Below, one piece after another: positions 46,451 through 58,335 of a stretch of DNA of 64,000 bases (position 1 is the first letter of the stretch; every line of letters begins with the position of its first letter). The stretch covers positions 59,888,220 to 59,952,219 of the forward strand of contig NC_089235.1 of assembly GCF_963924675.1 (NCBI RefSeq). The letters are read 5' to 3'. Under the pieces are notes generated by a model that saw only the letters and a program-made list of their open reading frames with translations, was not told the DNA's origin and ran no database searches. A program made the position numbers and the translations under genes. Origin of the DNA: Phocoena phocoena (Eukaryota; Chordata; Mammalia; Artiodactyla; Phocoenidae).

Positions 46451-46935
46451 AATGGGGACAATAATAACACCTGTCTCATAGAATTGTGTGTGTGTGTGTA
46501 TAAAATACATATGCTCTAAATTTATATGCTCTAAATCTCTAAACAATTCTCTATATAATTATATGTTATATATCACGCATATAAACATATTTTTATATAC
46601 TTAGAATAGTATATGGCACTTAGTAAATACTTAATAAATATTGGCTATTTTATTAGCAGTAATGTTATTAATAGCACTGCTTAGAGCTGGCATCTTGATG
46701 TGGAAAAGTTCTGGCTGACTTTGGAGTACATCCTAACTGCAAAATGCAAGGCACCAAGGAAGAGAGAACCATACATGGAGGAGGCAGTTAAGTCTACCTA
46801 CATTTTCTGAAATGAGAAATACCGAAGACTTTTTTTTAAACTGAACAATCCTTTGTAATCATCCTCTTTAGACCATATAGAATATGGAGGTCCAGAATCT
46901 TGATATGCCAGGAGAGATATGAAGTAAAGAGAAGA
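46451..46935. other. AT-rich sequence, no gene recognised
   Basis: Contains a short (TG)n at 46486-46499 and AT-rich low complexity at about 46540-46600. Confidence 0.45.
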
Positions 46936-46939
46936 AAAA

Positions 46940-47125
46940 CTACTATGCATTGACTTCTTACTATGTTACCAGGTAATTTCCAATGTTGTTCCATCTACCC
47001 CTACCATCAGTCTAGTGAGTTAAGTATTATTATTCCCATTTTATAGATGGATCAACAAAGACTCAGAGGTTAAATTGCTTGTCTTGGGTTACATATGTTA
47101 GCAGAGGCAGAGCTAGGATATGAAA
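46940..47125 (-). repeat. MIR SINE, reverse strand
   Basis: 'ttattattcccattttatag', 'caaagactcagaggttaaat' and 'agcagaggcagagctaggat' give a clear reverse MIR core. Confidence 0.88.
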
Positions 47126-47264
47126 CAAGATTTGTATCTACAAAAATATAAACATTGTTAGAAAGGAAATTACACGGTGCATATATGTGTGGGAGACTGC
47201 AAGAAATATAAGGAGTCAGGAGTTAAAGTCCACAGGATGTTAAAGATTTTACAATTCAATGAGA

Positions 47265-47405
47265 AAAACTCCAGGTAGCTCAAGGAAGAAAGAAATTGAT
47301 CAAAGTCACATAGCAAGACTGTGCTAGGATCAGTCCTATAACGTGAAACCGAGAAGTAGGTCACTGCTCTTCCCTCTAAGCCATACAAAATTACCATCCA
47401 TAACA
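47265..47405 (-). repeat. MIR core fragment, reverse strand
   Basis: 'attgatcaaagtcacatagc', 'aagactgtgctaggatcag' and 'actgctcttccctctaagcc' fit the reverse MIR 5' half. Confidence 0.7.
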
Positions 47406-47985
47406 CTCACTTGAAAGAGTGACCCAACTCCAGTCAAGAAATCCATTAACTTATATAAATTTTGAACTCCATAGGATTTTTTAAAATCACCTTCATCTAC
47501 AAGAAGAATGAAACACATGATTTACTAAGGATGTTTGTGGTGAGTAGACACATAATGACTTTTTCATATGCAGAAAGAAGAAAAAAGTTTAATTGGGGAG
47601 TGTGTGCAATGATGTTGCCAGAGAGACGTGGTAAGGAGGACTGTTAATGGCCATTAGCCTGTGTGTGCAAGGAAAAAGTTACTGTGTCTTCCTAGAAGAA
47701 GGTTTGCCCCAAAAGGTTTCTAATCATTTTACTGAAGTAAAGAAATTCTATGCAGGTGAATGTTACAAGGGAATATACTATACAATGCTGACGGGCTGTG
47801 TTGGTCAGGTTTTCATGGAAGCTTGCCAACGATAAGTATGAGGAAATACTCCTGTGTGGGACTGGGTTGGGGGCCCATTAACAGGTACTTCCCAGGATAG
47901 AGGTCCAGGGAATGCAAATTACCTACTTTAAAAACTATCAATTTTTTAGTATTTACTCTGTCGTAGACTCTATTGAGCACTGTAT
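47406..47985. other. sequence without recognised gene or repeat
   Basis: Nothing recognised in about 580 bp. Confidence 0.45.
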
Positions 47986-48310
47986 TAGGACAGATTAGGT
48001 TATGCTGTGATAACAGATAAGCCCAGAATTCTAGAAGCTGAAGACAACAAAGCTTTATTTCCTGCTCATACAAAGTCTTCTCTGGGCTTCTCAGTCTTCC
48101 AGGCATCTTTAACCTCAGGGCACCGTCATACCAATATGTGCCCAGGAAACGACAGACAGGAAAGACCAGCACCAGCAATTAAGCATCTCTCTCTAGAAGT
48201 GACCCACATTATTTATACTCATATTCCATTGACTGTGTCACATAACCACTCCTAGTTTCAAGGGCCTGGGCAAGTGCAAAGCTTCCCTATGCCTAGAAAT
48301 AGAAAACTAG
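47985..48310 (-). repeat. possible MLT1-like LTR, reverse strand
   Basis: 'taggttatgctgtgataaca', 'acaaagctttatttcctgct', 'agaagtgacccacattattt' and 'cattgactgtgtcacataac' follow the reverse order of the MLT1-type LTR at 5890-6325. Confidence 0.55.
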
Positions 48311-48349
48311 TTAATGGTGAAGAGTAGCCATGCCTACCTGGAGCCTTCT

Positions 48350-48550
48350 ACATACATTTCTCATGTAAACTTTTCACAACTTTGTGATATAAACACCATA
48401 TTACCTTCTTTTTACAAATAAGGAACTTGAGTCTTATAGTCATTACACTAATTTCCCAGTGTCACGTACCTACAAAAGTGGTAGAGCTGAAATTCAAACA
48501 CAAGTCCCCAAACTCACACTTCTAATCACCACACCATTCTATCTCCTTGG
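48350..48550 (-). repeat. MIR SINE, reverse strand
   Basis: 'ttttacaaataaggaacttg', 'gtggtagagctgaaattcaa' and 'cacttctaatcaccacacc' fit a reverse MIR. Confidence 0.8.
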
Positions 48551-49640
48551 ATATGGATGGGAATCTGAATGGATATCTACATTCTGCCAAGATTATATCT
48601 CTTAGGAAACATTACCCCAAGAATAAAGGTTGAGAAAAGTCTAAGGTGACTTTGAGTCTCTAACTTCAGTCAAGGAGAAGACAACCCATCATCAGGGATT
48701 GCACTAAAAAATATACAACAGACTACTTAAGCTTTTTATTTTCTTCACTTTTCTCTTATATCCCCTGTATTCTCCAAAGTAATGACCTTTAAAGGGAAAA
48801 GATACTGTGAGGTTGTCTTTGGGTGCAACAAAGAGGAAAATGTCTAGGGAGATGACCTCTTTCTTGGTGATGTAAGAACCCCCAGGGATAGAATTATAGA
48901 TAGGGTGGCAGCATTAAAGAAGAGGAGAAAGTAGACTATGTTCCCTGTGTGCTGCAGGGAAGAGAAACAGCCCCTCCTGGACTGAGAAAGCCCCCTGAAC
49001 AAGAACAAGGACCTGCTGCTCTGGCCCATTACACATTAGGACCTGGCCTTGTTTTCTCAGCTGCTCTCCCACTGCCTGTGTGACTCATTCGCTGAGACAG
49101 GAGCCAGGAACTTCAGCATCAATTCAACAGTCATTAGGTACCAACTCTGTCTAAGGGGCAGTGTTGGCTTTAAAGAATTTATAATCTAGTAAAGCAGATC
49201 AGACAGGAGCACAAATAAGGATAGACCACAGAATCAAGAGAGGTCCATGCAAAGTCAAAGAGGAGAAATTCACTTCATCAGGGAAAAAAAGACCTGGGAG
49301 AGTTCATAGAAGCATTTGTACTTAAAGTGGGTTTGTAGATTAGGGTAGGAGTCATACTGATAGATATTATAAAAGAAAAACATATAAAATAGAGCAAAAG
49401 GCATTTTAAAATGGATATGAAAGGCCTAGGAAGGATTTGAGAAAAAGTCAGTAACCCACTTGGTACCATCTCATTCGTGAAAGATTTACAAGATAAGGTT
49501 GGAAAGCTATGTTGGGACTAAGGCATAGAGGTCTCTCAGAATTTTTTCCTTTGAGAATCTAACTGACCTCTTGAGTTAGCACATTAAGCCCTAGATCCCT
49601 GCAGTGAAAAACATACAGAATATTTGATGCTGCCAAGGAA
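48551..49640. other. 1.1 kb mostly unrecognised
   Basis: A possible L2-type piece lies at about 49120-49250 ('aattcaacagtcattaggta', 'aagaatttataatctagt'). The rest has no recognised gene or repeat. Confidence 0.45.
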
Positions 49641-49773
49641 AATTAAGAAATTAGGCTGTGGAGTCAGATTAAATGGGTTTGAATGATTAGTCTACCACTT
49701 AATCACTATATCACTGTGAGAAAATTATTTAAATTCGCTGCTCTTCATTTTCTCACCTTTAAAATGGGGGTTA

Positions 49774-51533
49774 CAAAGCAATCTACAGGTTCAATGCTAT
49801 CCCTATCAACCTACCACTGGCATTTTTCACAGAACTAGAACAAAATATTTCACAATTTGTATGGAAACACAAAAGACCCCGAATAGCCAAAGCAATCCTG
49901 AGAAAGAAAAATGGAGCTGGAGGAATCAGGCTACCTGACTTCAGACTATACCACAAAGCTACAGTAATCAAGACAGTATGGTACTGGCACAAAGACAGAA
50001 ATATAGATCCATGGAATAGGATAGAAATCCTAGAGGTAAACCCATGCACATATGGTCACCTTATCTTTGATAAAGGAGGCAAGAATATACAATGGAGAAA
50101 AGACAGCCTCCTCAATAAGTGGTGCTGGGAAAACTGGACAGCTACATGTAAAAGAATGAAATTAGAACACTTCCTAACACCATACACAAAAGTAAACTCA
50201 AAATGGATTAAAAACCTAAATGTAAAGCCAGACACTATCAAACTCTTAGAGGAAAACATAGGCAGAACACTCTATGACATAAATCACAGCAAGATCCTTT
50301 TTGACCCACTTCCTAGAGAAATGGAAATAAAAACAAAAATAAACAAATGGGACCTAATGAAACTTAAAAGCTTTTGCACAGCAAAGGAAACCATAAACAA
50401 GACGAAAAGACAACCTTCAGAATGGGAGAAAATATTTGCAAATGAAGCAACTGACAAAGGATTAATCTCCAAAATATACAAGCAGCTCATGCAGCTCAAT
50501 ATCAAAAAAACAAACAACCCAATCCAAAAATGGGCAGAAGACCTAAATAGACATTCCTCCAAAGAAGATATACGGATTGACAACAAACACATGAAAGAAT
50601 TCTCAACATCATTAATCATTAGAGAAATGCAAATCAAAACTACAGTGAGATATCATCTCACACCAGTCAGAATGGCCATCATCAAAAAAATCTACAAACA
50701 ATAAATGCTGGAGAGGGTGTGGAGAAAAGGGAACCCTCTTGTACTGTTGGTAGGAATGTAAATAGATACAGCCACTATAGAGAACAGTATGGAGGTTCCT
50801 TAAAACACTAAAAATAGAACTAACATACAACCCAGCAATCCCACTACTAGGAATATACCCTGAGAACACCATGATTCAAAAAGAGTCATGTACCACAATG
50901 TTCACTGCAGCTCTATTTACAATAGTCAGGACATGGAAACAACCTAAGTGTCCATCGACAGATGAATGGATAAAGAAGATGTGGCACATATATACAATGG
51001 AATATTACTCAGCCATAAAAAGAAACGAAATTGAGTTATTTGTAATGAGGTGGATGGGCCTAGAGTCTGTCATACAGAGTGAAGTAAGTCAGAAAGAGAA
51101 AAACAAATATTGTATGCTAACACATATATATGGAATCTAAAAAAAAGTCATGAAGAACCTAGGGGCAAGACGGGAATAAAGACGCACACCTACTAGAGAA
51201 TGGACTCGAGGACACGGGGAGGGGGAGGTGTAAGCTGTGACAAAGTGAGAGAGTGGCATGGACATATATACACTAGCAAATGTAAAATAGACAGCTAGTG
51301 GGAAGCAGTCGCATAGCACAGGGAGATCAGCTCGGTTCTTTGTGACCACCTAGAGGGGTGGGATAGGGAGGGTGGGAGGGAAGGAGATGCAAGAGGGAAG
51401 AGATATGGGGCTATATGTATATGTATAGCTGATTCACTATGTTATAAAACAGAAACTAACACACCATTGTAAAGCAATTATACTTCAATAAAGATGTTAA
51501 AAAATTATAATAATAAAAAATAAATAAAAAAAT
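49774..51533 (+). mobile_element. 5'-truncated young L1, 1.76 kb
   Basis: It begins in late ORF2 ([26 protein letters not shown], with changes), runs through the C-terminal region and 3' UTR and ends in an A-rich tail. The 13-bp duplication 'aaaatgggggtta' flanks it at 49761-49773 and 51534-51546. The open frame 50156-50704 covers 182 codons before a frameshift in an A run at about 50691-50697. The frame 50871-51140 carries the last ORF2 codons. Confidence 0.96.
50156..51140 (+). pseudogene. L1 ORF2 C-terminal part, frameshifted
   Basis: The region 50156-50704 encodes late ORF2 including the [25 protein letters not shown] segment. An extra A in the run at 50691-50697 shifts the frame, and the cysteine region ([16 protein letters not shown], about 50715-50770) lies in another frame. 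The end of ORF2 is open at 50871-51140. Endonuclease and catalytic domains are absent. Confidence 0.9.
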
Positions 51534-51660
51534 AAAATGGGGGTTATATTAATTAGGGGGGTGTTGAGGATTCAGTTAATAAGACATGTAAGAGCTTGAA
51601 ACAGTATCTAGAATAATGTAATCAAAATCAGTCAATTAATGCTAATTATTATTAATCGCT

Positions 51661-52093
51661 TTTATTCCATGATACATACTATCTTCTTCTACATTAGGGA
51701 TACGGCATTAACTGACACAATATTAATTTCCCTGCAGGAAGGGTTGGTCCTCAGCATAAACGTTAAGTTCACTAACAATTCGCTAAATTATCACGCTGTC
51801 TCAAATCTGCCAAAGACGGAGAAATCATTGAAGGCTAGAAATGAGTAAAGATGGTCTGCAAGAAATCATTATGAGGACTTGAAACACAATGTTACTCACC
51901 AAAGTGTTGTGTCTCTGAGTGCTTTTATTCTTATTTCACAACATCCTAACATACATAATGATAAACTGCCTCTACAGAGCTGGTGGCTGCCTGGAGCATT
52001 TTTGAGGTAGAATAAGGCATTAAATCATTATTGTTGTCACAGGTGTTTTTGATTGGATGAAAGGGCTGGCTATAGATTTTGTCTCTACTGTAG

Positions 52094-52134
<41 letters not shown>

Positions 52135-52620
52135 ATTCCCCCTTTCCATTATGAGCCAGGGGCCAGGAATATCATCTTTTGGGGGGGCTTGCCTCATAAT
52201 AGTTCTCTAGAACCCCTGTGACCCCAATTTAGAAGAAGGGATGAAAAGGTACTTAAATTACTAGAATGTAAATTCAGACAATACATTTTATTGTTGTTAT
52301 TTAGAAAAAAGATGGTTTGCTCAGTTCTCCTAAATGCTGATTTAGCCAACACTAACTTACTTGAAATGTAGTCACTTGGGCAATTTATTTAATTTCAATT
52401 TTGGCTACAAAAAGCTCAGTTGTCTAAAGACTGAAAACTCTGCCTTAATTTTTTTTTTTGATTATGAAATTTCACATCAATGAAGGAAAAAAAGGGGTTC
52501 AGGATAGAACAGAATAATAAGAGTGGTGGAGACCTGGAAGAATATCTAAAAGGAATTATTTAGTTAAAGGGGAGAAGGCTGAGGGATGACATAGTAGTCA
52601 TTCCAAATATTTTTTTCCTT
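51661..52620. other. sequence without recognised gene, with CA repeat
   Basis: Nothing recognised apart from the dinucleotide repeat at 52095-52132. Confidence 0.45.
52095..52132. repeat. (AC)n microsatellite
   Basis: About 19 uninterrupted AC units. Confidence 0.97.
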
Positions 52621-52624
52621 TTAT

Positions 52625-52820
52625 GAGAGAAAAAAAGGAACATTTATTGAGTTTTTAATACATTTTATGTATTGTGCCATGGGCTTTACATATATTCTTC
52701 CACGTTATCATAGTAAGAACCATATTTAACAAAAGAGGGAACTGAGGTTTGGAGAAGTTAAATCACTTACCCGAATTAGTCACTTAGAAGATGGCAGTTA
52801 CAGAACTCAGTTGATTAAAC
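52625..52820 (-). repeat. MIR SINE, reverse strand
   Basis: 'acatttattgagtttttaat', 'tgccatgggctttacatata', 'gagggaactgaggtttggag' and 'cacttagaagatggcagtt' fit reverse MIR. Confidence 0.82.
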
Positions 52821-53525
52821 AGGTTATTATCAGAGAAAATATATTTGATTAAAAAGTGACATTACAAAAAATTGGTTGTTCCTTGGTATTTATTGTAATA
52901 GCATTTGACATTTATAAAACCAAACAAAATAGAACAGAAAACGTCTTTTATCATGACATTTAAATTAGCCACAAATATATCATGAGGCAATATGAAGTCC
53001 GGAAAATATTTAAAAAATATTATTTCATGATATAAAGCTGCATATGTGGGACAAGCCCTGAAATAACATGGGGGGCAAACACTGTTTTTAAGATTGTTCC
53101 CTACATGACGTTTAAAGAGATGTTTAAATGGAAATTTCAAAATCACTGTGGTTTGGGTCACTCTCTTTCTTGAATCGTTTCAATTCTGTAATCACTAGCC
53201 AAACATATCACTTCAAACAAAAACGGTAAAAATCCATTCTCCATGTTTTTATGAAGTTTAATTTCTTCTGTTCCCACCACGACATTCCCAAATACCTGAA
53301 CCACAGAATGGAGGAAGTGCCTTCCTGAGCTTTCCTATCAGGGGAAATAATTTTATGACTAGAGTTCAGCTAAACCAAGCTGATAGTTCACTGACATTAA
53401 TACAGTCATTCCTTCTTATGCACTTCTTACGATTAGTTTTGAATTCTGACCCATAATCACAACCATTGTTTATGGGTTCCTCTATCCTTTCTGGTTATGT
53501 AGGCAAACTCTGTCTTAGAATCATT
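52821..53525. other. sequence without recognised gene or repeat
   Basis: The minus frame 52862-53161 (99 codons) is open but has no recognisable domain. Confidence 0.4.
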
Positions 53526-53600
53526 TCAATGCAACACACACTAGTGGAGAACCTTCTATTTTCCAGGCACTGTGCTAGACACTCAGGATAGTGATGAACA
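53525..53600 (-). repeat. possible L2/MIR tail fragment
   Basis: 'ttccaggcactgtgctagac' is the reverse of the shared L2/MIR 3' motif. Confidence 0.5.
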
Positions 53601-53661
53601 AGAAACAGACCCTCTTTTCTCACAGGATAGTGATGAACAAGAAACAGACCTTCTTTTCTCA
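53584..53661 (+). repeat. 39-bp tandem duplication
   Basis: Two copies of a 39-bp unit starting 'caggatagtgatgaacaaga', 53584-53622 and 53623-53661, with one mismatch (C/T). The identity suggests a fairly recent event. Confidence 0.97.
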
Positions 53662-54480
53662 TAGTCCCTCAGTAGGAAGACAAATCATTATGGTACTCAG
53701 TGATACGTGTAACAAGAGAAAGTCCAGAAAAAGGAGAAAAGCTGGCATCATGGGAGATGATCTTGAGACTGGGGAATTTTAAAAGAAGAAAGCATATTAT
53801 GGGATTAATAGCAGAGGAAGCGACTTGCTGATCTGCAGAAGAAAAGGCTTAAATGTCCACGTTTAGGGAAGACTTAGCTCTTAATGTCTGTGGAATCCTA
53901 TCTGGGAAGAATTTTAAACTTCCAAATGAGATTTATGACTAATTTAATCGTAACTTGAAGCGGCAGCAACAGAGGACATATTTTAACTTATAAAATGTTT
54001 CTCTAGACATTGATTTGGTGAAAGTGTGAAAAATCAGACAGATTTTTCAACTTATAAAAGGAACAGCCCTTTGTAAGTGTTATTTTAAGAGTGTGATTTG
54101 GCATGCATACCTGCAATACCAGATGGACCTTAAAGGAGAGAGCAAGGCTCATGGAAACATTCTTTCCTCCTTCTTTCCAAAAAATAGCTTCCAAATAAAT
54201 ATTAATAAATTCTAAAAAGACCACTTAGCTATCAACAAGATCCCCTTTCCCTTGCCCTTGGTTAGACAACCCTGTAGTAAACTCACTCATTTTCTTTAGC
54301 TATAATGAAGCAGCCACATTTCTTTAGGAACTTCAAGTCCAGCTTTCTAATTATGTGTGTGTCAAAGACTTCTTTTCAATGGGACAGAGTTGGGCTGTTT
54401 TCTAGAGAAGGAAACCAGGAAGCAGAGGAGAACGAGGAGAAAATGTGATGGATAGGCTCCGAACAATGAAGTGGTTCTGG
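53662..54480. other. sequence without recognised gene or repeat
   Basis: Nothing recognised in about 820 bp. Confidence 0.45.
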
Positions 54481-54484
54481 GTTG

Positions 54485-54930
54485 AGGTTGGCCTCTGGAG
54501 TGAGGCTCCCTGAGTACGAATCCACCTTTACCATTTATTGCTTAATTGATCTTGTACCACTTACTTACCAAAGGCTTCCTTCCTCATCTGCGTGATCCTA
54601 ATTAAAAAACAATACCTACCTATAGAGTCGTCATGAAAAATAAACGGAAAAACGACATCATAAAACACAGTACAGGGCTTCCCTGGTGGCGCAGTGGTTG
54701 AGAGTCCGCCTGCCGATGCAGGGGACGCGGGTTCGTGCCCCGGTCTGGGAGGATCCCACATGCCGCGGAGCGGCTGGGCCCGTGAGCCATGGCCGCTGAG
54801 CCTGCGCGTCCGGAGCCTGTCCTCCGCAACGGGAGAGGCCACAACGGTGAGAGGCCCGCGTAACGCATAAAAAAAAAAAAAAAAAAAAACTCAGTACAGT
54901 GCCTGGCATAAAATAAATAGTAAGTATTAA
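54485..54930 (+). repeat. MIR SINE split by CHR SINE
   Basis: The MIR 5' and core part is at 54485-54674 ('cctctggagtgaggctccct', 'cttgtaccacttacttacca'). Its 3' end follows the inserted SINE at 54886-54930 ('cagtacagtgcctggcataa'). Confidence 0.8.
54675..54885 (+). mobile_element. CHR-type SINE, long form
   Basis: Complete copy. The duplication 'aaaacacagtaca' (54662-54674) and 'aaaactcagtaca' (54886-54898) differ at one base. The open frames on both strands over it are shared with every other long copy here and are not genes. Confidence 0.95.
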
Positions 54931-55400
54931 TTTTTCTTTTTTTATTTCAAAAAAGCCCAATGTTCATATTGAGTGTCTTTGGATGAATAAATCTCTCTCT
55001 CTCTAAAGCAGAAGGATTGATAATTGTTCAAGTCTCTTTACACCTTTAGCATATGTAAGCTCCTTTCCCAACCTGCCAACCCTCCTGTTCTCATCTCCTG
55101 TAATGGTCCGTGCTCTAATGACTTTTTTTTAATGTTTAATTTGTACTCACTTAGAAAACTAAGTTTTTTTTTATAGAGGGGGGCACCATTTTTCTCAGAT
55201 TAAAGTTGTAAAAATAGCGAAGGAAGAAAACCAAAAACTGTTCCTAGAGTCTTTGTAGACTGATGCAGGGCACCAGGCTATTTATCAAAGATAGAGTTTA
55301 CACATTTAAAGTTGCAAAGGCAGAAATATTCCTAGAGCAGGATATATGGCTTAAGCACATGTGTCAAGTCATAGTTGTAGATTTTTAGGATTTGAAGTGA
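54931..55400. other. sequence without recognised gene or repeat
   Basis: Nothing recognised. Confidence 0.45.
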
Positions 55401-55540
55401 TTTTAAAGATTACCAAGTCCAATGTCTTCATTTTGTAGTCCAGAAAGCTAAACTCCAGAAAGAGTAAGTAACTGTTAAGGATATAAAGGCAGTTAATGAG
55501 CCACAGGACTCTCTCACAGGTCCTCTGATGTGTAGCTGAG
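55400..55540 (-). repeat. possible MIR/L2 fragment, reverse strand
   Basis: 'attttgtagtccagaaagct' and 'aaagagtaagtaactgttaa' weakly fit a reverse MIR core. Confidence 0.4.
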
Positions 55541-55559
55541 TGGCCTTCTGCTCACCCTC

Positions 55560-56155
55560 ACGTGCGCTAATAAAACCTCACATACTCCCAGCATCTTAGA
55601 GGAGACAGAGGATCACAGAGGGATACGGGCAGTGTCTCCAAGGCCCAGAATACAAACTCCTGAAACAGTGGGGAGGTTGAGACTGGTCCACCATCCCCTT
55701 TTCCCAAGTGGTTCTGGTATGACTGTAATCAGAGTGCATAGACTTGGTGACCCAAATCTGTTCACAACGAATAGTCCAAGAACACAGGACCCATACGGGA
55801 CCAATAATATTTGGGACAGACTGCCTGTCTCTTCTCAATAACATGCGTGACAGTGATGTCCGCTTGGGGGATTGCCTAAACAAAATTTTTCCACCACACA
55901 GAGAGAGTCTCTCCATAGCAGAGAGAATGAGGCCAATAGGCTTAAAAGGGAAAAAAAAAATTAATAAGCAGAGCTAGAAGATGGTGACACTATATCTGAT
56001 GACACAGTTTGAACACATGGATCTCACCATGCTGGAAGCCCACCTGACCTTGGACTTTCCAGTCCCTGAGCTAATAAATTACCTTTCAGCTTAAATATGT
56101 CTAAGATTGGTTATTTATATTTCCAACTGACAGGGTCCTAATGTAAATACTTATG
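55560..56155 (+). repeat. possible ancient LTR/MER-type repeat
   Basis: The 3' part (55960-56155) with 'tggatctcaccatgctggaa', 'ctgagctaataaattacctt' and the end 'ccaactgacagggtcctaat' resembles a common mammalian old repeat; the 5' extent is uncertain. Family not assigned. Confidence 0.5.
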
Positions 56156-56434
56156 CATCTGTTTCATCATTATATATGTAAATATCTGAATCCAACACTA
56201 AACGACAAGTGCCAATGTCGAAGCCACTAATTTTACATAGAAAGGCTCACATCAGAGGTAAAAGGAACTGGTAGGAGATTATAAAATCATTTAAAAGGAG
56301 GAATTATAAAATGATACATTTTATAAATGTAAAAACGTACATTCATTTGCCCATCTTTTGATGTATAAGGCTTGAGTTTTGAGGACAGGTTTAACTGTTG
56401 GTCATTCTGCTTTCACTGAGCTTATGTGCAGAAA

Positions 56435-56700
56435 GAGTATGTATTAAGAATTGCATTTAGCTGCCAGAGATGCAAAGAGCAGAAATAACAGTGTTTAAAG
56501 AAAGCACTTATTTTCTCATATAACTTGAGGCCCCAGAGTTTAGTAGTCCAGGACGAGTACGGTCAGGCTATGAAATTGTCTTCTACTTTATCATCCTACA
56601 GCATGCTTTCCACCTTCAAAGCCACCTCATGGATCAAGTTGGCTGCTAGAGCTCCAGCCATCTGAAGCAAATACCAGATTTCAGGCAGGAGAAAGATGAA
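56435..56700 (+). repeat. possible ancient interspersed repeat
   Basis: 'agagatgcaaagagcagaaa', 'agcacttattttctcatata' and 'ggctgctagagctccagcca' resemble a known old repeat of unassigned family. Confidence 0.4.
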
Positions 56701-58175
56701 TTAAATGGGCACATTTGCAAGTGAGTTAACAACTTTTCAAAACCTTACTCTACCTTCATGTGACTGTTTTGTCTGCACATCATGGTCACACTTAGCTGAA
56801 AAATGTCGTAGGCTGCAAAATGTTTCCTTGTAGCCAGAATCATTGACACTGAAATACAACTTGAATTCTGTTACTAAGGAAAAGAAGCTAATGGATATTG
56901 AGGGGCCACCAACTCCTCCTTTACACAGAAAGATACTAGCTAAATTATGTGAAACTCCAAATTCTTCATAAGGATAGCAGACTAACACATATCAAGCCAT
57001 TTTAATTTAAAATAATTAAATGCTAATTTAGAGGGAAGGAAATTTAATAGGGAAGAATGTTGCTCCTTAACATGAAGCCGAGAATTGAATGGGCACAGAA
57101 TAATGAAAGATTCTGTAAAATCTCATTATCATCTTATGTATTTTAAAAGTGTCTTCGTTAGTAGAGAGCTTTCATGCATGTTTCAATAAAATTTAAAGTT
57201 GAGAAGCAACCTTTGTCTGAAAGGCAAGGTACAAATGGTTTGGGATGAAAAGATGCCCATGTCGTGACATGTTTCTCAAGCATGGCTGTAACAGCATCCC
57301 CACGACGTGTGAATTTCTGACCCTACTCATACCGCATGCACGGCCTGCAGAACCGAATTCCAAAGCTTCTAAATAAACTGGAGCTTCTAGGAGCGATAAG
57401 CACTATGTTTTTCTCACTTTATTCCTCCCTTTGACAGTTCTTCTCCTTGTTAATAAGCTTTTTGGTTTTGATTCTTAACCTCGCAACAAGCCTTGTTTCT
57501 CAGATCACTAATTATTACCCCCTCTCTGCAGTGACATGCTCAACAAACAGCTCCATCTCGGATCCTGAAAAACTTGTGAAAAAGAAACAACACCACATTT
57601 TCTCACTGACATCATCCTGCTCCTAGTGACAGATCTGAAATGCCTGTGCATGTTAAATTTGGTATTAAAACAACTTTAGTTGGTGTTCAAACTGTCAGAA
57701 ATTCTGTGGAGGGCCCTGACTTGTAAGAAGATGTGGTTTCTTGTTTTGACAATTCTGGTTTTCCCCCTTCTAAAACCTGCAGGGTTTTAAAAACATGGAA
57801 GATGTTACAGTAAAAGAAGTTTCATCTTCCCTTTGGATCCACAATTCCCACCCTTTAGGACACTCTCCTTTTGCTTTATTGTGAGACACACCTTGTCTTT
57901 CATCTTCTGAAGACATTATATGGCAGGAATTTATTATTTCAATTAATTTTGTTTTGACAATCTCTTGACACTGCTTTATGGCTGAAGACACTCTGGAGTG
58001 TGGCAAAACCGAGACTGTGAATTATTCTCTACGTTCAAGGAAAATGGAATTGCCCCTTTATGAGAACGGCCCAGACGGAAAAGAGTAGGTGGTATTTTGA
58101 GATGGCAAATTCTCCAAAAAGACCCCAAATTGGTTATTAACTCTGCCTGCATAATTATAGCCAATACATACAGAA
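56701..58175. other. 1.5 kb repeat-free stretch, possible conserved non-coding DNA
   Basis: No repeat family recognised over about 1.5 kb, unusual for this window. It contains AT-rich homeobox-type motifs ('aataattaaatgctaattta' at about 57010-57029, 'actaattatta' near 57508, 'tcaattaattttg' near 57940). No exon pair with matching splice sites was seen. Regulatory function is only a possibility. Confidence 0.4.
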
Positions 58176-58179
58176 ATAA

Positions 58180-58335
58180 TATAAAACTATGAGTTGAGAA
58201 ACTTTTATTTTACTACTCATTCTGCCATTAGCCAGCTCTATAATTATGGGCAAGTCAGTGTTTGTCTGTTGAATGAGAAGGCCTGCTGATCACAATGTTC
58301 CTTTGATTCCTAAATTCTATGCTTCAGTGATGCTT
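58180..58335 (+). repeat. possible MIR
   Basis: 'agctctataattatgggcaa', 'gtcagtgtttgtctgttgaa' and 'tgatcacaatgttcctttga' fit a diverged MIR. Confidence 0.55.

Larger units (their letters stand above)
49645..51660 (+). repeat. MIR SINE split by L1
   Basis: The left part (49645-49773) has the MIR core ending 'tttaaaatgggggtta'. The right part (51534-51660) resumes at the duplicated 'aaaatgggggtta' and continues with MIR 3' sequence ('gtaagagcttgaaacagtat'). The L1 at 49774-51533 lies between them. Confidence 0.85.

Noticed and set aside
52862..53161. 99-codon minus-strand frame
   Set aside because: No recognisable domain or splice context. Length is within chance expectation for AT-rich DNA.
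57530..57660. possible exon after 'ctctctgcag'
   Set aside because: The acceptor is acceptable, but no suitable donor follows and the downstream frames contain stops.
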